Of a stretch of 64,000 bases of DNA, positions 25,300-34,550 are shown piece by piece; the first letter of the stretch is position 1; every line of letters starts with the position of its first letter. Location: contig NZ_BOMZ01000107.1 of NCBI RefSeq assembly GCF_016862455.1, forward strand, positions 43,583-107,582, given 5' to 3'. The position numbers and the translations under genes were made by a program. This DNA is from Actinoplanes utahensis. GTDB taxonomy: Bacteria > Actinomycetota > Actinomycetes > Mycobacteriales > Micromonosporaceae. A model generated the notes under the pieces. It was not told where the DNA came from, did not search any database, and was given only the letters and a program-made list of their open reading frames with translations.

Positions 25300-26807
25300 C
25301 CAGCGGAGTGGTGAGCCCGGACGAGACCGTCTTCCTGCAGCGGGCCCGCGGCACCCGGGTGGTCCCGGTGACCCGCAAGGTGCTCGCCGACGGGGAGACC
25401 CCGGTCGGGGTCTACACCAAACTGGCCGGTGGGCCGGGCACCTTCCTGCTCGAGTCGGCGGAGCAGGGCCTGGCCTGGTCGCGGTACTCGTTCGTCGGGG
25501 TGCGCAGCGCGGCGACGCTCGTCGAGCGGGACGGCCGGGCCCGGTGGCTGGGCGTGCCGCCGTCCGGGGTGCCGCTCGACGGCGACCCGGTGGTGGCGCT
25601 GCGCGCGACGGTGGCCGCGCTGACCGGCGGCGAGCCCGACGGCAGCCTGCCGCCGCTGACCGGCGGGATGGTCGGCTACCTCAGCTACGACCTGGTCCGC
25701 CGGTTCGAGAAGCTGCCGTCCACCGCGGCCGACGACCTGCGCCTGCCCGAGCTCGGCATGATGCTCGCCACCGACCTGGTGGTCCTGGACCACCACGAGG
25801 GCTCGGCGCTGCTGGTGGCGAACGCGGTGCTGGACGACGACGCCGACGACGCGGCCCGCCTCGCCGCCTACCACCAGGCGGTCGGCCGGCTCGACGCGAT
25901 GACCACCGCGCTGTCGCGGCCCACCCCGCCGATGGTGTCGCTGGTGGACCGTCGGCCGGCCGGTGAGCCGGTCAGCCGGACCCTGCCCGGCGACTACCAG
26001 AAGTCGGTCGAGGAGGCCAAGGAGGCGATCCGGGCCGGCGAGTGCTTCCAGATCGTGGTGGCGCAGCGGTTCGAGCGGCCCACCGACGCGAACGCGCTGG
26101 ACGTCTACCGGGTGTTGCGGGCCACCAATCCGAGCCCGTACATGTACCTGCTGCGTTTCGACGACTTCGACATCGTCGGCTCGTCGCCGGAGGCGCACCT
26201 GAAGGTCAGCGCCAACCGGACCGCGCTGCTGCACCCGATCGCCGGGACCCGCTGGCGCGGCGCCACCCCGGAGCAGGACGCGGCGCTCGCCGCCGAGCTG
26301 CTCGCCGACCCGAAGGAGCGGTCCGAGCACGTGATGCTCGTCGACCTGGGCCGCAACGATCTGGGCCGGGTGTGCGAGCCGGGTTCGGTGGAGGTGCCGG
26401 AGTTCGCCCGGATCGAGCGGTACAGCCACGTCATGCACATCGTGTCGACGGTGGTCGGCCGGCTGCGGCGGGACCGGTCGGCGTTCGACGCGCTGGCCGC
26501 GACGTTCCCGGCCGGGACGCTGTCCGGCGCGCCGAAGGTCCGCGCCATGGAGATCATCGAGAGCCTGGAGCCGACCCGCCGCGGCCTCTACGGCGGCACG
26601 GTCGGCTACTTCGGCTTCGCCGGCGACATGGACATGGCGATCGCGATCCGGACCGCGCTGCTCAAGGACGGTGTCGCCTACGTCGGGGCGGGCGCCGGCA
26701 TCGTGGCCGACTCGGATCCGGCGGCCGAGGAGACCGAGACCCGCAACAAGGCCGCCGCGGTGCTCGCCGCGATCGCCTCCGCGGAGACCCTGCGCGCCGC
26801 CCGATGA
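25296..26807 (+). CDS. trpE: Anthranilate synthase component I TrpE
   Basis: A 503-residue chorismate-utilising enzyme that makes anthranilate from chorismate with ammonia or with glutamine supplied by TrpG. C-terminal chorismate-binding motifs are intact: SPEAHLKVS, HPIAGTRWRGATPEQDA, HVMLVDLGRNDLGR, the PAGTLSGAPKVRAMEIIESL core, and YGGTVGYFGFAGDMDMAIAI. An N-terminal tryptophan-feedback region (about 40-60) contains LLESAEQGLAWSRYSFVG, resembling the LLES(A) inhibitor-binding motif. The start is GTG 25296, coupled to hisI. No trpG or trpD is found in the window, so partner subunits must lie elsewhere. Confidence 0.95.
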   Translation: MTSGVVSPDETVFLQRARGTRVVPVTRKVLADGETPVGVYTKLAGGPGTFLLESAEQGLAWSRYSFVGVRSAATLVERDGRARWLGVPPSGVPLDGDPVVALRATVAALTGGEPDGSLPPLTGGMVGYLSYDLVRRFEKLPSTAADDLRLPELGMMLATDLVVLDHHEGSALLVANAVLDDDADDAARLAAYHQAVGRLDAMTTALSRPTPPMVSLVDRRPAGEPVSRTLPGDYQKSVEEAKEAIRAGECFQIVVAQRFERPTDANALDVYRVLRATNPSPYMYLLRFDDFDIVGSSPEAHLKVSANRTALLHPIAGTRWRGATPEQDAALAAELLADPKERSEHVMLVDLGRNDLGRVCEPGSVEVPEFARIERYSHVMHIVSTVVGRLRRDRSAFDALAATFPAGTLSGAPKVRAMEIIESLEPTRRGLYGGTVGYFGFAGDMDMAIAIRTALLKDGVAYVGAGAGIVADSDPAAEETETRNKAAAVLAAIASAETLRAAR

Positions 26808-27334
26808 CACGCCACCGGCTCGCCGCGGTGCTCGCCTGTCTGGCCGGCGCGGCCCTCACCCTGTACGCGGCGACCCGCGTCTGGGCGGTGCAGGTGGAGC
26901 AGCGGCCCGGCCTGTCCGACCTGCGCACCGAGCAGACCGGCTCGGACGTGCAGCCGTGGCTGACCGGTCTGGCGCTGGTGGCGCTGGCCGGCGCGGGCGC
27001 GCTGTTCGCCACCCGTGGCGTGGTGCGGCGGGTGCTGGGGGTGCTGCTGGCGCTCTCCGGCGCCGGGATCGCGGTGGGCGCGGTGCTGGCCCGGGCCGGC
27101 GCCGACCCGGGCGCGGTCGGCGCGGCAGGCACGCTCTGGCCGGTGGCGTGCGTGATCGGCGGCGCGGTGGTGGCGGTGGGCGGCGTGGTCACGGCGCGGC
27201 ACGGCCACCGGTGGGCGGCGATGTCGTCACGGTACGAACGCCGCCCGGCCGGGCCGGTGGAGAAGGAGGAGACGCCCGGCGGCCGGGCGCTCTGGGACGC
27301 CCTGGACCGCGGGGAGGATCCGACCGCCGGTTAG
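26804..27334 (+). CDS. Trp-operon-associated membrane protein (TIGR02234 type)
   Basis: A 176-residue protein with four hydrophobic helices (about 6-24, 49-67, 71-92, 103-127) and a hydrophilic tail (MSSRYERRP through RALWDALDRGEDPT). The N-terminal region with RVWAVQVEQRPGLSDLRTEQTG and the phrase SRYE...WDALDRGEDPT match the actinobacterial tryptophan-biosynthesis-associated membrane protein family, found between trpE and trpC in this phylum. Its ATG overlaps the trpE stop (ATGA). Function is unknown; its position implies a role in tryptophan, anthranilate or precursor handling at the membrane. Confidence 0.85.
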   Translation: MTRHRLAAVLACLAGAALTLYAATRVWAVQVEQRPGLSDLRTEQTGSDVQPWLTGLALVALAGAGALFATRGVVRRVLGVLLALSGAGIAVGAVLARAGADPGAVGAAGTLWPVACVIGGAVVAVGGVVTARHGHRWAAMSSRYERRPAGPVEKEETPGGRALWDALDRGEDPTAG

Positions 27335-27615
27335 CGGGTGCCGGCCAGCGACGTGCCGCGCTTGGCGGCGCGCAGCCGGTGGCTCGGGGCGGGCCGGTCG
27401 GCGAGCATGGCGGCCACCGCGCGGGCGGTCTCCGCGCGGGCCGCCGCACGGGCGCGGTCGGCCTGGATGGCGTCCCACGCGTTCTCCCGGGCGGTGCGCA
27501 CGTTGGCGGGGCCGACGACGGCGCGCTGCACGCCCGTGGCGACCTCGGCCGCCACGGAGACGAGGACCCGCGAGACGAGGGCGAAATTCATCGGCTGGTG
27601 CGAATCAGTGGCCAT
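27331..27615 (-). CDS. Small conserved hypothetical protein
   Basis: A 94-residue Ala/Arg-rich protein. The start is taken as ATG 27615 (MATDSHQPMNFALVSRVLVS), because upstream in-frame codons to 27705 give an unlikely extension. The N-terminal third is moderately hydrophobic and the middle (TARENAWDAIQADRARAAARAETARAVAAML) is a likely long helix or coiled coil. It converges on the trp membrane-protein gene and overlaps it by four bases. I do not recognise the family; similar small ORFs sit near trp genes in related genomes, but this is a weak statement. It may be real; ribosome-site evidence is poor. Confidence 0.5.
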   Translation of the reverse strand: MATDSHQPMNFALVSRVLVSVAAEVATGVQRAVVGPANVRTARENAWDAIQADRARAAARAETARAVAAMLADRPAPSHRLRAAKRGTSLAGTR

Positions 27616-27972
27616 GGGTCGACTCCGCATCATCGTCCGGCTGGCTGACGGTGCGGCGGCTTCTGTCCCATGGAGCGCGTGGGAGCGAAACCGGCACCGG
27701 GACAAGTCTGCCCGACTCCCATGATGGGGGAGTCCTATTTCCGCATGGTGACGCCGCCGTCAACGAAGGGATGGCATCGGCCGAAAGGGGGAAGGAGACC
27801 TGCACAGGGGTTCCCCGCGGATCGCCGAATGTGAAGGATGAGACATCGGTGACAGGCAGCCTGGCATTATGCCGCAGTCCATTCGGTGAGGCGCGCCATA
27901 CCCCCAGGAGGTCGTCACACCCTGTCACCTCCTAGCATCAGGCCGAAGACACCCGGAGAGGGGAGTCATTAG
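27616..27972. other. 357-bp region upstream of trpC
   Basis: No gene recognised. One 7-bp hairpin, GACTCCC at 27714-27720 with 27728-27734, is followed by CTATTT and might be a weak terminator for transcripts on either strand. No run of Trp codons suggesting a leader peptide is seen. The region probably carries the trpCBA promoter, since trpC is separated from trpE here. Confidence 0.55.
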
Positions 27973-28839
27973 GTGACATCCGATCAGGCGGCAGCGGGCA
28001 GTGGCGGTCCCGCTCGCGGAGCGGCAAAGCAGAACGTCCTCGAGGAGATCCTCGCCGGCGTCCGAGAGGACGTCGCGGCGCGGCAGGCACAGGTGCCCCT
28101 GGAGAGAGTCCGGGAACTCGCCGCGGCGGCCCCGCCGGCGATCGACGCGTACGCGGCCCTGCGCAAGCCCGGGGTGGCGGTCATCGCCGAGGTGAAGCGG
28201 GCCTCCCCGTCGAAGGGCGCGCTCGCCGACATCCCGGACCCGGCCGAGCTGGCCGGGGAGTACGCGGCCGGTGGCGCCCGCTGCATCAGCGTGCTCACCG
28301 AGGGCCGCTGGTTCGGCGGCTCCCTGGACGACCTGGCCGCGGTGCGGGCCGCGGTGAAGATCCCGGTGCTGCGCAAGGACTTCGTGGTCTCCAGCTACCA
28401 GATCCATGAGGCCCGCGCGCACGGCGCCGACCTGGTGCTGCTGATCGTGGCGGCGCTGGAGCAGAACGTTCTGGTCGGTCTCCTGGAGCGCATCGAGTCG
28501 CTGGGCATGACGGCCCTCGTCGAGGTGCACAACGAGGAGGAGGCGGACCGGGCACTGGAGGCGAACGCGAAGGTCATCGGTGTGAACGCCCGTGACCTGC
28601 GCACCCTCGAGGTGGACCGGTCGGTCTTCGAGCGGATCGCGCCCGGCCTGCCGCAGAACGTGGTGAAGATCGCCGAGTCCGGTGTCCGCGGCCCGCACGA
28701 CCTGATCCGGTACGCGTCGGCCGGTGCCGACGCCGTGCTGGTCGGTGAGGGCCTGGTGACCCAGAAGTCGCCGCGCGACGCGGTGGCGGAGCTGGTCAAC
28801 GCGGGCAACCACCCGGCCACGCCGAGGCCGGTCCGGTGA
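27973..28839 (+). CDS. trpC: Indole-3-glycerol phosphate synthase TrpC
   Basis: A 288-residue TIM barrel converting CdRP to indole glycerol phosphate. Catalytic motifs are all present: VIAEVKRASPSKG (Glu and Lys, about 68-79), LRKDFVVSSYQI (Lys), ALVEVHNEEEADRAL (Glu), IGVNARDLRTLEVD (Asn/Arg) and IAESGV (Glu, Ser). A 20-residue nonconserved start (MTSDQAAAGSGGPARGA) precedes the barrel. GTG 27973 has GGGGAG eight bases upstream. It starts the trpCBA block; the stop overlaps the trpB start (GTGA), so all three are coupled. Confidence 0.95.
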   Translation: MTSDQAAAGSGGPARGAAKQNVLEEILAGVREDVAARQAQVPLERVRELAAAAPPAIDAYAALRKPGVAVIAEVKRASPSKGALADIPDPAELAGEYAAGGARCISVLTEGRWFGGSLDDLAAVRAAVKIPVLRKDFVVSSYQIHEARAHGADLVLLIVAALEQNVLVGLLERIESLGMTALVEVHNEEEADRALEANAKVIGVNARDLRTLEVDRSVFERIAPGLPQNVVKIAESGVRGPHDLIRYASAGADAVLVGEGLVTQKSPRDAVAELVNAGNHPATPRPVR

Positions 28840-30077
28840 GCGTCGAGTCGCTGCCCGACCTGGCCGGGCACTTCGGCCGGTACGGCGGCCGGTTCGTCCC
28901 GGAGGCCCTGATCAAGGCTCTGGACGAACTGGACGCCGCGTACCGCTCGGCCAAGGCGGACCCGGAGTTCCAGGCGCGGTTCCAGGATCTGCTGCTCAAC
29001 TACGCGGGCGTGCCGTCGCTGCTGTACCGGGCGACCCGGCTGTCCGAGGCGCTGGGCGCGGACGTCTGGCTCAAGCGGGAGGACCTGAACCACACCGGCG
29101 CCCACAAGGTGCGCAACGTGCTGGGCCAGGCGCTGCTCGCCAAGCGGATGGGCAAGCCCCGGGTGATCGCCGAGACCGGCGCGGGCCAGCACGGCGTGGC
29201 CAGCGCGACCGCGGCCGCCCTGCTGGACCTGGAGTGCGTGGTCTACATGGGCGAGACCGACACCCAGCGGCAGGCGCTGAACGTGGCCCGGATGCGGATG
29301 CTCGGCGCCACCGTGATCCCGGTGACGAACGGTTCCCGGACCCTCAAGGACGCCCTCAACGAGGCGCTGCGGGACTGGGTGTCCACCGTCGACACCACCC
29401 ACTACCTGCTGGGCACCGCGGCCGGGCCGCACCCGTTCCCGGAGCTGGTCCGTGACTTCGTCGGCGGCATCGGTGTCGAGGCGCGGGCGCAGAGCCTGGA
29501 GCAGATCGGCCGGCTGCCGGACGCGGTGGCCGCGTGCGTGGGCGGCGGGTCGAACGCGATCGGCATCTTCCACGCGTTCGTGCCGGACGCCGGCGTGCGG
29601 CTGTACGGCTTCGAGGCCGGCGGCGACGGCGTGGCGACCGGCCGGCACGCGGCGTCGATCACCGGCGGCTCGGTGGGTGTGCTGCACGGCAACCGCACCT
29701 ATCTGCTGCAGGACGACGACGGGCAGACCATCGAGTCGCATTCGATCTCGGCCGGCCTGGACTACCCGGGTGTCGGCCCGGAGCACGCCTGGCTGCACGA
29801 CGCGGGCCGGGCGGTCTACGAGCCGGTCACCGACGCCGAGGCGATGGCCGCGTTCCAGCTGCTGTGCCGTACCGAGGGGATCATCCCGGCGATCGAGAGC
29901 GCGCACGCGCTGGCCGGCGCCGCGAAGATCGCGCCCCGGCTGCGCGAGGAGCTGGGCCGCACGCCGACGATCGTGGTGAACCTGTCCGGCCGCGGTGACA
30001 AGGACGTGCACACCGCCGGCGCGTACTTCGGGATCCTGGACCAGGCGGAGACGCTCGTGCCGGGGGAGAACACGTGA
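28836..30077 (+). CDS. trpB: Tryptophan synthase beta subunit TrpB
   Basis: A 413-residue PLP enzyme that joins indole and serine to make tryptophan in the alpha2-beta2 complex. The PLP lysine lies in NHTGAHKVRN (about 92), with ETGAGQHGVA, the phosphate-binding GGGSNAIGIF and ESHSISAGLDYPGVGPEH all intact. The start is GTG 28836 in the stop of trpC, and the ATG-free end overlaps trpA. Length is normal for TrpB1. Regulated with trpC and trpA as one unit. Confidence 0.97.
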   Translation: MSVESLPDLAGHFGRYGGRFVPEALIKALDELDAAYRSAKADPEFQARFQDLLLNYAGVPSLLYRATRLSEALGADVWLKREDLNHTGAHKVRNVLGQALLAKRMGKPRVIAETGAGQHGVASATAAALLDLECVVYMGETDTQRQALNVARMRMLGATVIPVTNGSRTLKDALNEALRDWVSTVDTTHYLLGTAAGPHPFPELVRDFVGGIGVEARAQSLEQIGRLPDAVAACVGGGSNAIGIFHAFVPDAGVRLYGFEAGGDGVATGRHAASITGGSVGVLHGNRTYLLQDDDGQTIESHSISAGLDYPGVGPEHAWLHDAGRAVYEPVTDAEAMAAFQLLCRTEGIIPAIESAHALAGAAKIAPRLREELGRTPTIVVNLSGRGDKDVHTAGAYFGILDQAETLVPGENT

Positions 30078-30874
30078 GCATCTCGGAGACCTTCGCCAAG
30101 GCGAAGTCGGAGGACCGCGCGGTGCTGATCGGCTGCATGCCGGCCGGTTTCCCGACGGTCGACCACAGCATCGAGCAGATGATCGCGATGCACGAGGCCG
30201 GCTGTGACGTGATCGAGGTCGAGCTGCCGTACTCGGACCCGGTGATGGACGGCCCGGTGATCCAGAAGGCGAGCGACATCGCGCTCGCCAACGGGGTCCG
30301 CACCCGGGACACCCTCAAGATCATCGAGGCGGTCGCGTCGGCCGGGGCCACGGTCGTGCTGATGACCTACTGGAACCCGATCGAGAAGTACGGCGTCGAC
30401 GCGTTCGCCCGGGACCTGGCCGCGGCCGGCGCCACCGGGCTGATCACGCCGGACCTGATCCCGGACGAGGCGGCCGAGTGGATCGCCGCCTCCGACAGGC
30501 ACCGGATCGATCGCACGTTCCTGGTCGCGCCGTCGTCGACCGACGAGCGGATCCGGATGACCCTGGAGAACTGCCGGGGCTTCGTCTACGCGACCGCGCT
30601 GATGGGCGTCACCGGCGCCCGGACCAGCGTCTCCTCGCAGGCCCCGGACCTGGTGGCGCGGATCCGCGCGGTCGACCCGGAGCTGCCGATCGGTGTCGGC
30701 CTCGGGGTCGGCAACGGCCGCCAGGCCGCCGAGGTGGCCGCGTTCGCCGACGGTGTGATCGTCGGCAGCGCGCTGATCCGCAGTGTGCTGGAGGCCCCGG
30801 ACCGGGCGACCGCCCTGACGGACCTGCGCGCGCTCAGCGCCGAACTGGCCGACGGCGTGCGCACCGGCCGCTGA
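30074..30874 (+). CDS. trpA: Tryptophan synthase alpha subunit TrpA
   Basis: A 266-residue TIM barrel that cleaves indole glycerol phosphate to indole, which is channelled to TrpB. The catalytic Glu and Asp are in VIEVELPYSDPVMDGPVIQK (about 49 and 60), and phosphate-binding motifs GIGVGLGVGNG-like (VGLGVGNGRQAAEV) and VIVGSALIRSVL are present. GTG 30074 overlaps the trpB stop. Last gene of the trp block; a wobble hairpin follows at 30885. Confidence 0.96.
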   Translation: MSISETFAKAKSEDRAVLIGCMPAGFPTVDHSIEQMIAMHEAGCDVIEVELPYSDPVMDGPVIQKASDIALANGVRTRDTLKIIEAVASAGATVVLMTYWNPIEKYGVDAFARDLAAAGATGLITPDLIPDEAAEWIAASDRHRIDRTFLVAPSSTDERIRMTLENCRGFVYATALMGVTGARTSVSSQAPDLVARIRAVDPELPIGVGLGVGNGRQAAEVAAFADGVIVGSALIRSVLEAPDRATALTDLRALSAELADGVRTGR

Positions 30875-30884
30875 GACGTACCTG

Positions 30885-30912
30885 AGGGCATCGGCGAAAT
30901 AGCCGGTGCCCT
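30885..30912 (+). terminator. Hairpin between trpA and lgt
   Basis: AGGGCATCGGC at 30885-30895 pairs with 30902-30912 with one T-G wobble, giving an 11-bp stem and the hexaloop GAAATA, ten bases after the trpA stop. It probably ends the trp transcript, and a separate promoter for lgt follows. Confidence 0.6.
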
Positions 30913-30916
30913 GGGC

Positions 30917-30945
30917 GTCACAGATTCGCTTCCCGCCGGTACCGT
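30917..30945 (+). promoter_or_regulatory. Candidate lgt promoter, leaderless transcript
   Basis: GTCACA at 30917-30922 and TACCGT at 30940-30945 are separated by 17 bases. The -10-like box lies eight bases before GTG 30954, so the mRNA would start at or next to the start codon, as is frequent in actinobacteria. Motif match only. Confidence 0.4.
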
Positions 30946-30953
30946 GTGCACCC

Positions 30954-32054
30954 GTGAACATCGCCGCCATCCCCAGTCCCACCGAGTCGGTGTGGCATGT
31001 GCTCGGGTTCCCGATCCGCGCGTACGCGCTGTGCATCATCGCCGGCATGGTCGCCGCGACGCTGTTGACGGAGCAGCGCCTGCGCCACCGCGGCGTGGCC
31101 CCGTGGGTCTCGCTGGACCTGGTGGTCTGGGCGGTGCCGTTCGGCATCATCGGCGCCCGGATCTATCACCTGATCACCTCCCCGCAGGAGTACTTCGGCT
31201 CCGGCGGCGACCCGATCCGGGCCTTCTACATCTGGGAGGGCGGCCTCGGCATCTGGGGCGCGGTGGCCGGCGGCGCGCTCGGCGCGTGGATCGCGGCCCG
31301 GCAGATCGGTCTTCCGCTGAGCATCTTCGCCGACGCCCTGGCCCCCGCGCTGCCGGTGGCGCAGGCGATCGGCCGGCTCGGCAACTGGTTCAACAACGAG
31401 CTGTACGGCAGCGCCACCACCCTGCCGTGGGGCCTGGAAGTGCACGACATGGACTCGTCGAACCAGGGTCACGCCAAGATGATCGACGGCGAGCCGGTGA
31501 CGCTGCCCGGTCTCTATCACCCGGCGTTCCTCTACGAGCTGCTGTGGAACCTCGGTGTCGCCGCGATGGTGTGGCTGCTGGACCGCAAGTTCAAGTTCGG
31601 CCGCGGCCGCGCGTTCGCGCTGTACGTGATGGGTTACACCGCCGGCCGGCTGTGGATCGAGATGCTCCGTGAGGACACCGCGACCGAGTTCTTCGGCGTC
31701 CGGATCAACGTCTACGTGTCGATCCTGGTCTTCCTCGGCGCGGCGATCTACTTCGCGGTCGTCCGCGGCCCCCGCGACTACGTGGTGCCGGCCGACGCCC
31801 CGGACACCGCCGAGGCCGGCCGGGAGCAGGCGGAGAGCGACGTCTCGCAGGTCGACGTGTCCGCCGAGCCGGCCACCGGCGGCGCGAACCGGCAGCCGGT
31901 CGCCTACCAGGTGGTCAGCGAGGAACGCTTCCTGGAGTATCAGCGCACCGGGGTGCTGCCCGCGGAGACCGCCACCGAGCCGGTGTCCGCGACGGTGGGC
32001 AAGCCCGCCGAGCCCGATGCGGCCGCCGAGCCCGGCAAGACCGACGAGAACTGA
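30954..32054 (+). CDS. lgt: Prolipoprotein diacylglyceryl transferase Lgt
   Basis: A 366-residue multi-pass enzyme that adds diacylglycerol to the lipobox Cys of prelipoproteins. The Lgt signature GRLGNWFNNELYG (about 140-153) and the motif HPAFLYELLWN (about 189) are intact, along with IGARIYHLI, which contains the conserved His. About seven hydrophobic helices end near residue 272. A 90-residue hydrophilic, acidic C-terminal tail (AGREQAESDVSQVDV through EPDAAAEPGKTDEN) is an extension seen in actinobacteria and not part of the catalytic fold. GTG 30954 is used. Substrates in this window include LivK and the lipoprotein at 46764. Confidence 0.95.
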   Translation: MNIAAIPSPTESVWHVLGFPIRAYALCIIAGMVAATLLTEQRLRHRGVAPWVSLDLVVWAVPFGIIGARIYHLITSPQEYFGSGGDPIRAFYIWEGGLGIWGAVAGGALGAWIAARQIGLPLSIFADALAPALPVAQAIGRLGNWFNNELYGSATTLPWGLEVHDMDSSNQGHAKMIDGEPVTLPGLYHPAFLYELLWNLGVAAMVWLLDRKFKFGRGRAFALYVMGYTAGRLWIEMLREDTATEFFGVRINVYVSILVFLGAAIYFAVVRGPRDYVVPADAPDTAEAGREQAESDVSQVDVSAEPATGGANRQPVAYQVVSEERFLEYQRTGVLPAETATEPVSATVGKPAEPDAAAEPGKTDEN

Positions 32055-32070
32055 CGCCGGGGCCCGGGTG

Positions 32071-33249
32071 ATGCGGACAGCCGTGGTGGTGGGCGCCGGG
32101 ATGGCCGGCCTGGCCGCGGCGGGCGCGCTGTCGCGGTCCGGCTGGCGGGTGACGGTCCTGGAACGGGCGGAGCGGATCGCCGCCCCGCCGACCGCGGTGG
32201 TGCTGTGGCCCAACGGGCTGCGGGCGCTGCACGCGCTCCACCCGGACGGCGGCTGGCCGGCGATCGCGTCGCCGCTGCCGGACGGCGGGGTCCGCCGCCC
32301 GGACGGGCAGTGGCTGGTCGCGCCGCGCGCCCGGCCCGGAGCGGCGCCGGCGCCGGCCGCCGCCCACCTGGAGGATGTGTACGACGCTCTGGTCGCGGGT
32401 CTCGGTGACGCCGAGATCCGCACCGGTTTCGAGGCGACCACGGTCCGTACCGGTCCGGGGCAGCGCCCGGCGGTCGGTGACGGCCGCACGATGATCGAGA
32501 CGGATCTGCTGGTCGGCGCGGACGGCATCGACAGCCGGGTCCGTGCCGCGGTGGCGCCCGAGTCGGTGGCCGTCGGTTCCGGTTTCGCCGCCTGGCAGGC
32601 CGTGATCCCGGCGTTCCGGCTGCCGCGCACCGACGAGAGCCGGTGTGTGGGCGGGGAGACGCTGGGCGCCGGTTACCGGTTCGTGGCGATCCCGCTGGGG
32701 GAGCGGGCCGCCGGCCGGGGTGGTGTCTACTGGGTGGCCACCGCCGCCGGCGCGGCCCGGCCGGAGTCGCCCGCCACCCAGCTGGCACTGCTGCGGCGCT
32801 GGTTCGCCGGCTGGCACGAGCCGGTCGGTGTGCTCCTGGACGCGACCCGCCCGGAGGATCTGGTTCCGCAGGGTGTCCGCGAGCTGCGGCCGCTGCCGCG
32901 TTCCTACGGTTTTCCGTGCGGCTCCGGCGGGATCGTGCTGATCGGCGACGCCGCCCACGCCATGCCGCACCACCTGGGGCAGGGCGCCTGCCTGGCGTTC
33001 GAGGACGCGGCGACGCTGTCGGCGCTGGCCGCCGCCGCGCAGCCGGGCGCCGATCTGCGGGCGGCCGTCGAGGCCTACAGCCGTCTGCGCCGTCCGCGCA
33101 CCACCACGGTGGTGCGGCAGAACCGCCGGATGTCCGCGGTGGTCCAGGCCCGCGGCCGGCTCGCGCTGCGGGCCCGCGACGCCGCGCTCAATCACATGCG
33201 CCCGCGAATGCTGGCTCATCCGGGCGCCGATTGGAACCCACCGGAATAG
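32071..33249 (+). CDS. FAD-dependent monooxygenase (PHBH/UbiH-type)
   Basis: A 392-residue class A flavoprotein monooxygenase. The Rossmann motif TAVVVGAGMAGLAAAGALS starts at residue 3, with acid VTVLERAE binding the ribose; LLVGADGIDSRVR is the DG motif; and the second FAD motif GIVLIGDAAHAMPHHLGQGACLAFEDA (about 289) is intact. Short relative to cofactor-independent hydroxylases, with no membrane anchor. ATG 32071 is chosen, with GTG 32068 as an alternative. It sits 16 bases after lgt and may be co-transcribed. The substrate is likely an aromatic or polyketide-like compound, not determined here. Confidence 0.88.
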   Translation: MRTAVVVGAGMAGLAAAGALSRSGWRVTVLERAERIAAPPTAVVLWPNGLRALHALHPDGGWPAIASPLPDGGVRRPDGQWLVAPRARPGAAPAPAAAHLEDVYDALVAGLGDAEIRTGFEATTVRTGPGQRPAVGDGRTMIETDLLVGADGIDSRVRAAVAPESVAVGSGFAAWQAVIPAFRLPRTDESRCVGGETLGAGYRFVAIPLGERAAGRGGVYWVATAAGAARPESPATQLALLRRWFAGWHEPVGVLLDATRPEDLVPQGVRELRPLPRSYGFPCGSGGIVLIGDAAHAMPHHLGQGACLAFEDAATLSALAAAAQPGADLRAAVEAYSRLRRPRTTTVVRQNRRMSAVVQARGRLALRARDAALNHMRPRMLAHPGADWNPPE

Positions 33250-33677
33250 GCGCGCGCTTTCCGAGGTGTTCCGCCGGGTGCGGCGATGCGTTTCCTCTCT
33301 TTCCCGCCTTTCTTGTACGCCGTGAATCGTCGCCACCCATTTCCGCCGTTCCGTGACTCCCGCGCGCGGTCGGCGGGTCACCGGGCCGCAACGCGGCCAC
33401 CGGGCTGTGGCGGTTGGTTCCGGCCGGCTGTCAGGGTCGTCTCAGCGGCGCTGGGACGACCTGACGAGCAGCCGGGGTTCGGGCGTGGAACATCTCACAG
33501 CGCTGTTCACCCGTACGACACACTCGTCCGCCGGGGCCGGACCGGGTGCTCGGCGGCGTCCGGGCACCCGGCCGGTAAGGAGCCACTGTCGTGACGGTAC
33601 TTACCACGTACCAGTATCTGGGATTTGTGACCAATCACGGACGCCGCGCCCGGCCGCCGGGTCCGCCGTGCCGCCCG
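33250..33677. other. 428-bp intergenic region between convergent genes
   Basis: No convincing gene. A stem CCGGGTGC at 33542-33549 with 33564-33571 could act as a terminator. A small GTG at 33591 has AAGGAG eight bases upstream, but its frame continues through the antisense of the GNAT gene and is rejected. A short inverted repeat GGTAC...GTACC spans 33596-33612. Confidence 0.55.
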
Positions 33678-34550
33678 CTACAGCAGCGCGGCCGCCGGTT
33701 CGGCGATGCAGGCCGTGCCCACCCGGCGGAAGCCGACCCGGGTGTACAGCCGTGCCACGTCGTCGTCCCCCGCGGACAGGAACACCAGGTCGACGTCGTC
33801 GGCCACCAGGCGCCCGCTGAGGGTGGCGGTGAGCTGCGAGGCGTACCCGCGCCGCCGTGCCGACGGCAGCGTGGCCACCCCGACCACCTCGGCCACGTCC
33901 CCGTCCCGCTGGCTGGTCGCGGTCGCCACGATCCCCTCGGCCGGCGACTCGGCCACCGCCGTCAGGAACGCGCCGCTGGCGAACAGTTCCCGCGCCTGCC
34001 GCACCGCCTCCGCGTCGAGTGGCTCGGCGGCGTCCCGCTCCGTGGGCCCGGCACCCTGGATGAACAGCGCCTTCTCGGCCATCTCCAGCGGCGCCTGGTA
34101 GGCGGGCGCGGCGAACCCGAGCCGGCTGACGGTGCGCGAGGCGTGCAGGTCCGCGGCGAACGTGGGGCCGGCCGGATCCAGGTAGCGCAGGGTGGCGTCA
34201 CGCAGCGGCAGATCCGGCACGAGCGCGGCCGGGTCGAGCACCAGCAACGGGGCCAGCAACACGTCGAGACCCGCCGATCGGGCCACCGCCAACAGGTCCG
34301 GACTGGTCTCGTGTACCCACTCGAACGTTTCGGGAAGGCCCAGGTCACGCTGCCGGGCCCGGACTTCGGTGATCTCGGCTGCCGAAGGGGTGGGCGAACC
34401 CGGCCTGGGACGGGCATAGTAGGGCCAGCCCTCTCCCTCGCGGATGAAGAGAACGAGCGAGCCGATCTCCTCGATCCGCGCCCAGGGTCGGGGCATAGCG
34501 TCGTAGAACCGTTCGAGTCGGTCAAAGAGGCCGGAATCCGCTGGCGCCAT
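33678..34550 (-). CDS. GNAT-family N-acetyltransferase
   Basis: A 290-residue acetyltransferase with an N-terminal region of unknown fold (about 1-190) and a C-terminal GNAT domain. Its acetyl-CoA motif is VVGVATLPSARRRGYASQLTATLS (about 221-245, RRRGYAS), followed by VDLVFLSAGDDDVARLYTRVGFRRVGT, the usual motif B. The start MAPADSGLFDRLERFYDA at 34550 lies 190 bases before gltB, divergent from it. It contains no ribosomal-protein or aminoglycoside signature; the substrate is unknown. Confidence 0.85.
   Translation of the reverse strand: MAPADSGLFDRLERFYDAMPRPWARIEEIGSLVLFIREGEGWPYYARPRPGSPTPSAAEITEVRARQRDLGLPETFEWVHETSPDLLAVARSAGLDVLLAPLLVLDPAALVPDLPLRDATLRYLDPAGPTFAADLHASRTVSRLGFAAPAYQAPLEMAEKALFIQGAGPTERDAAEPLDAEAVRQARELFASGAFLTAVAESPAEGIVATATSQRDGDVAEVVGVATLPSARRRGYASQLTATLSGRLVADDVDLVFLSAGDDDVARLYTRVGFRRVGTACIAEPAAALL

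Noticed and set aside
27616..27972. Trp leader peptide and attenuator before trpC
   Set aside because: No run of TGG codons in a translatable frame was found.
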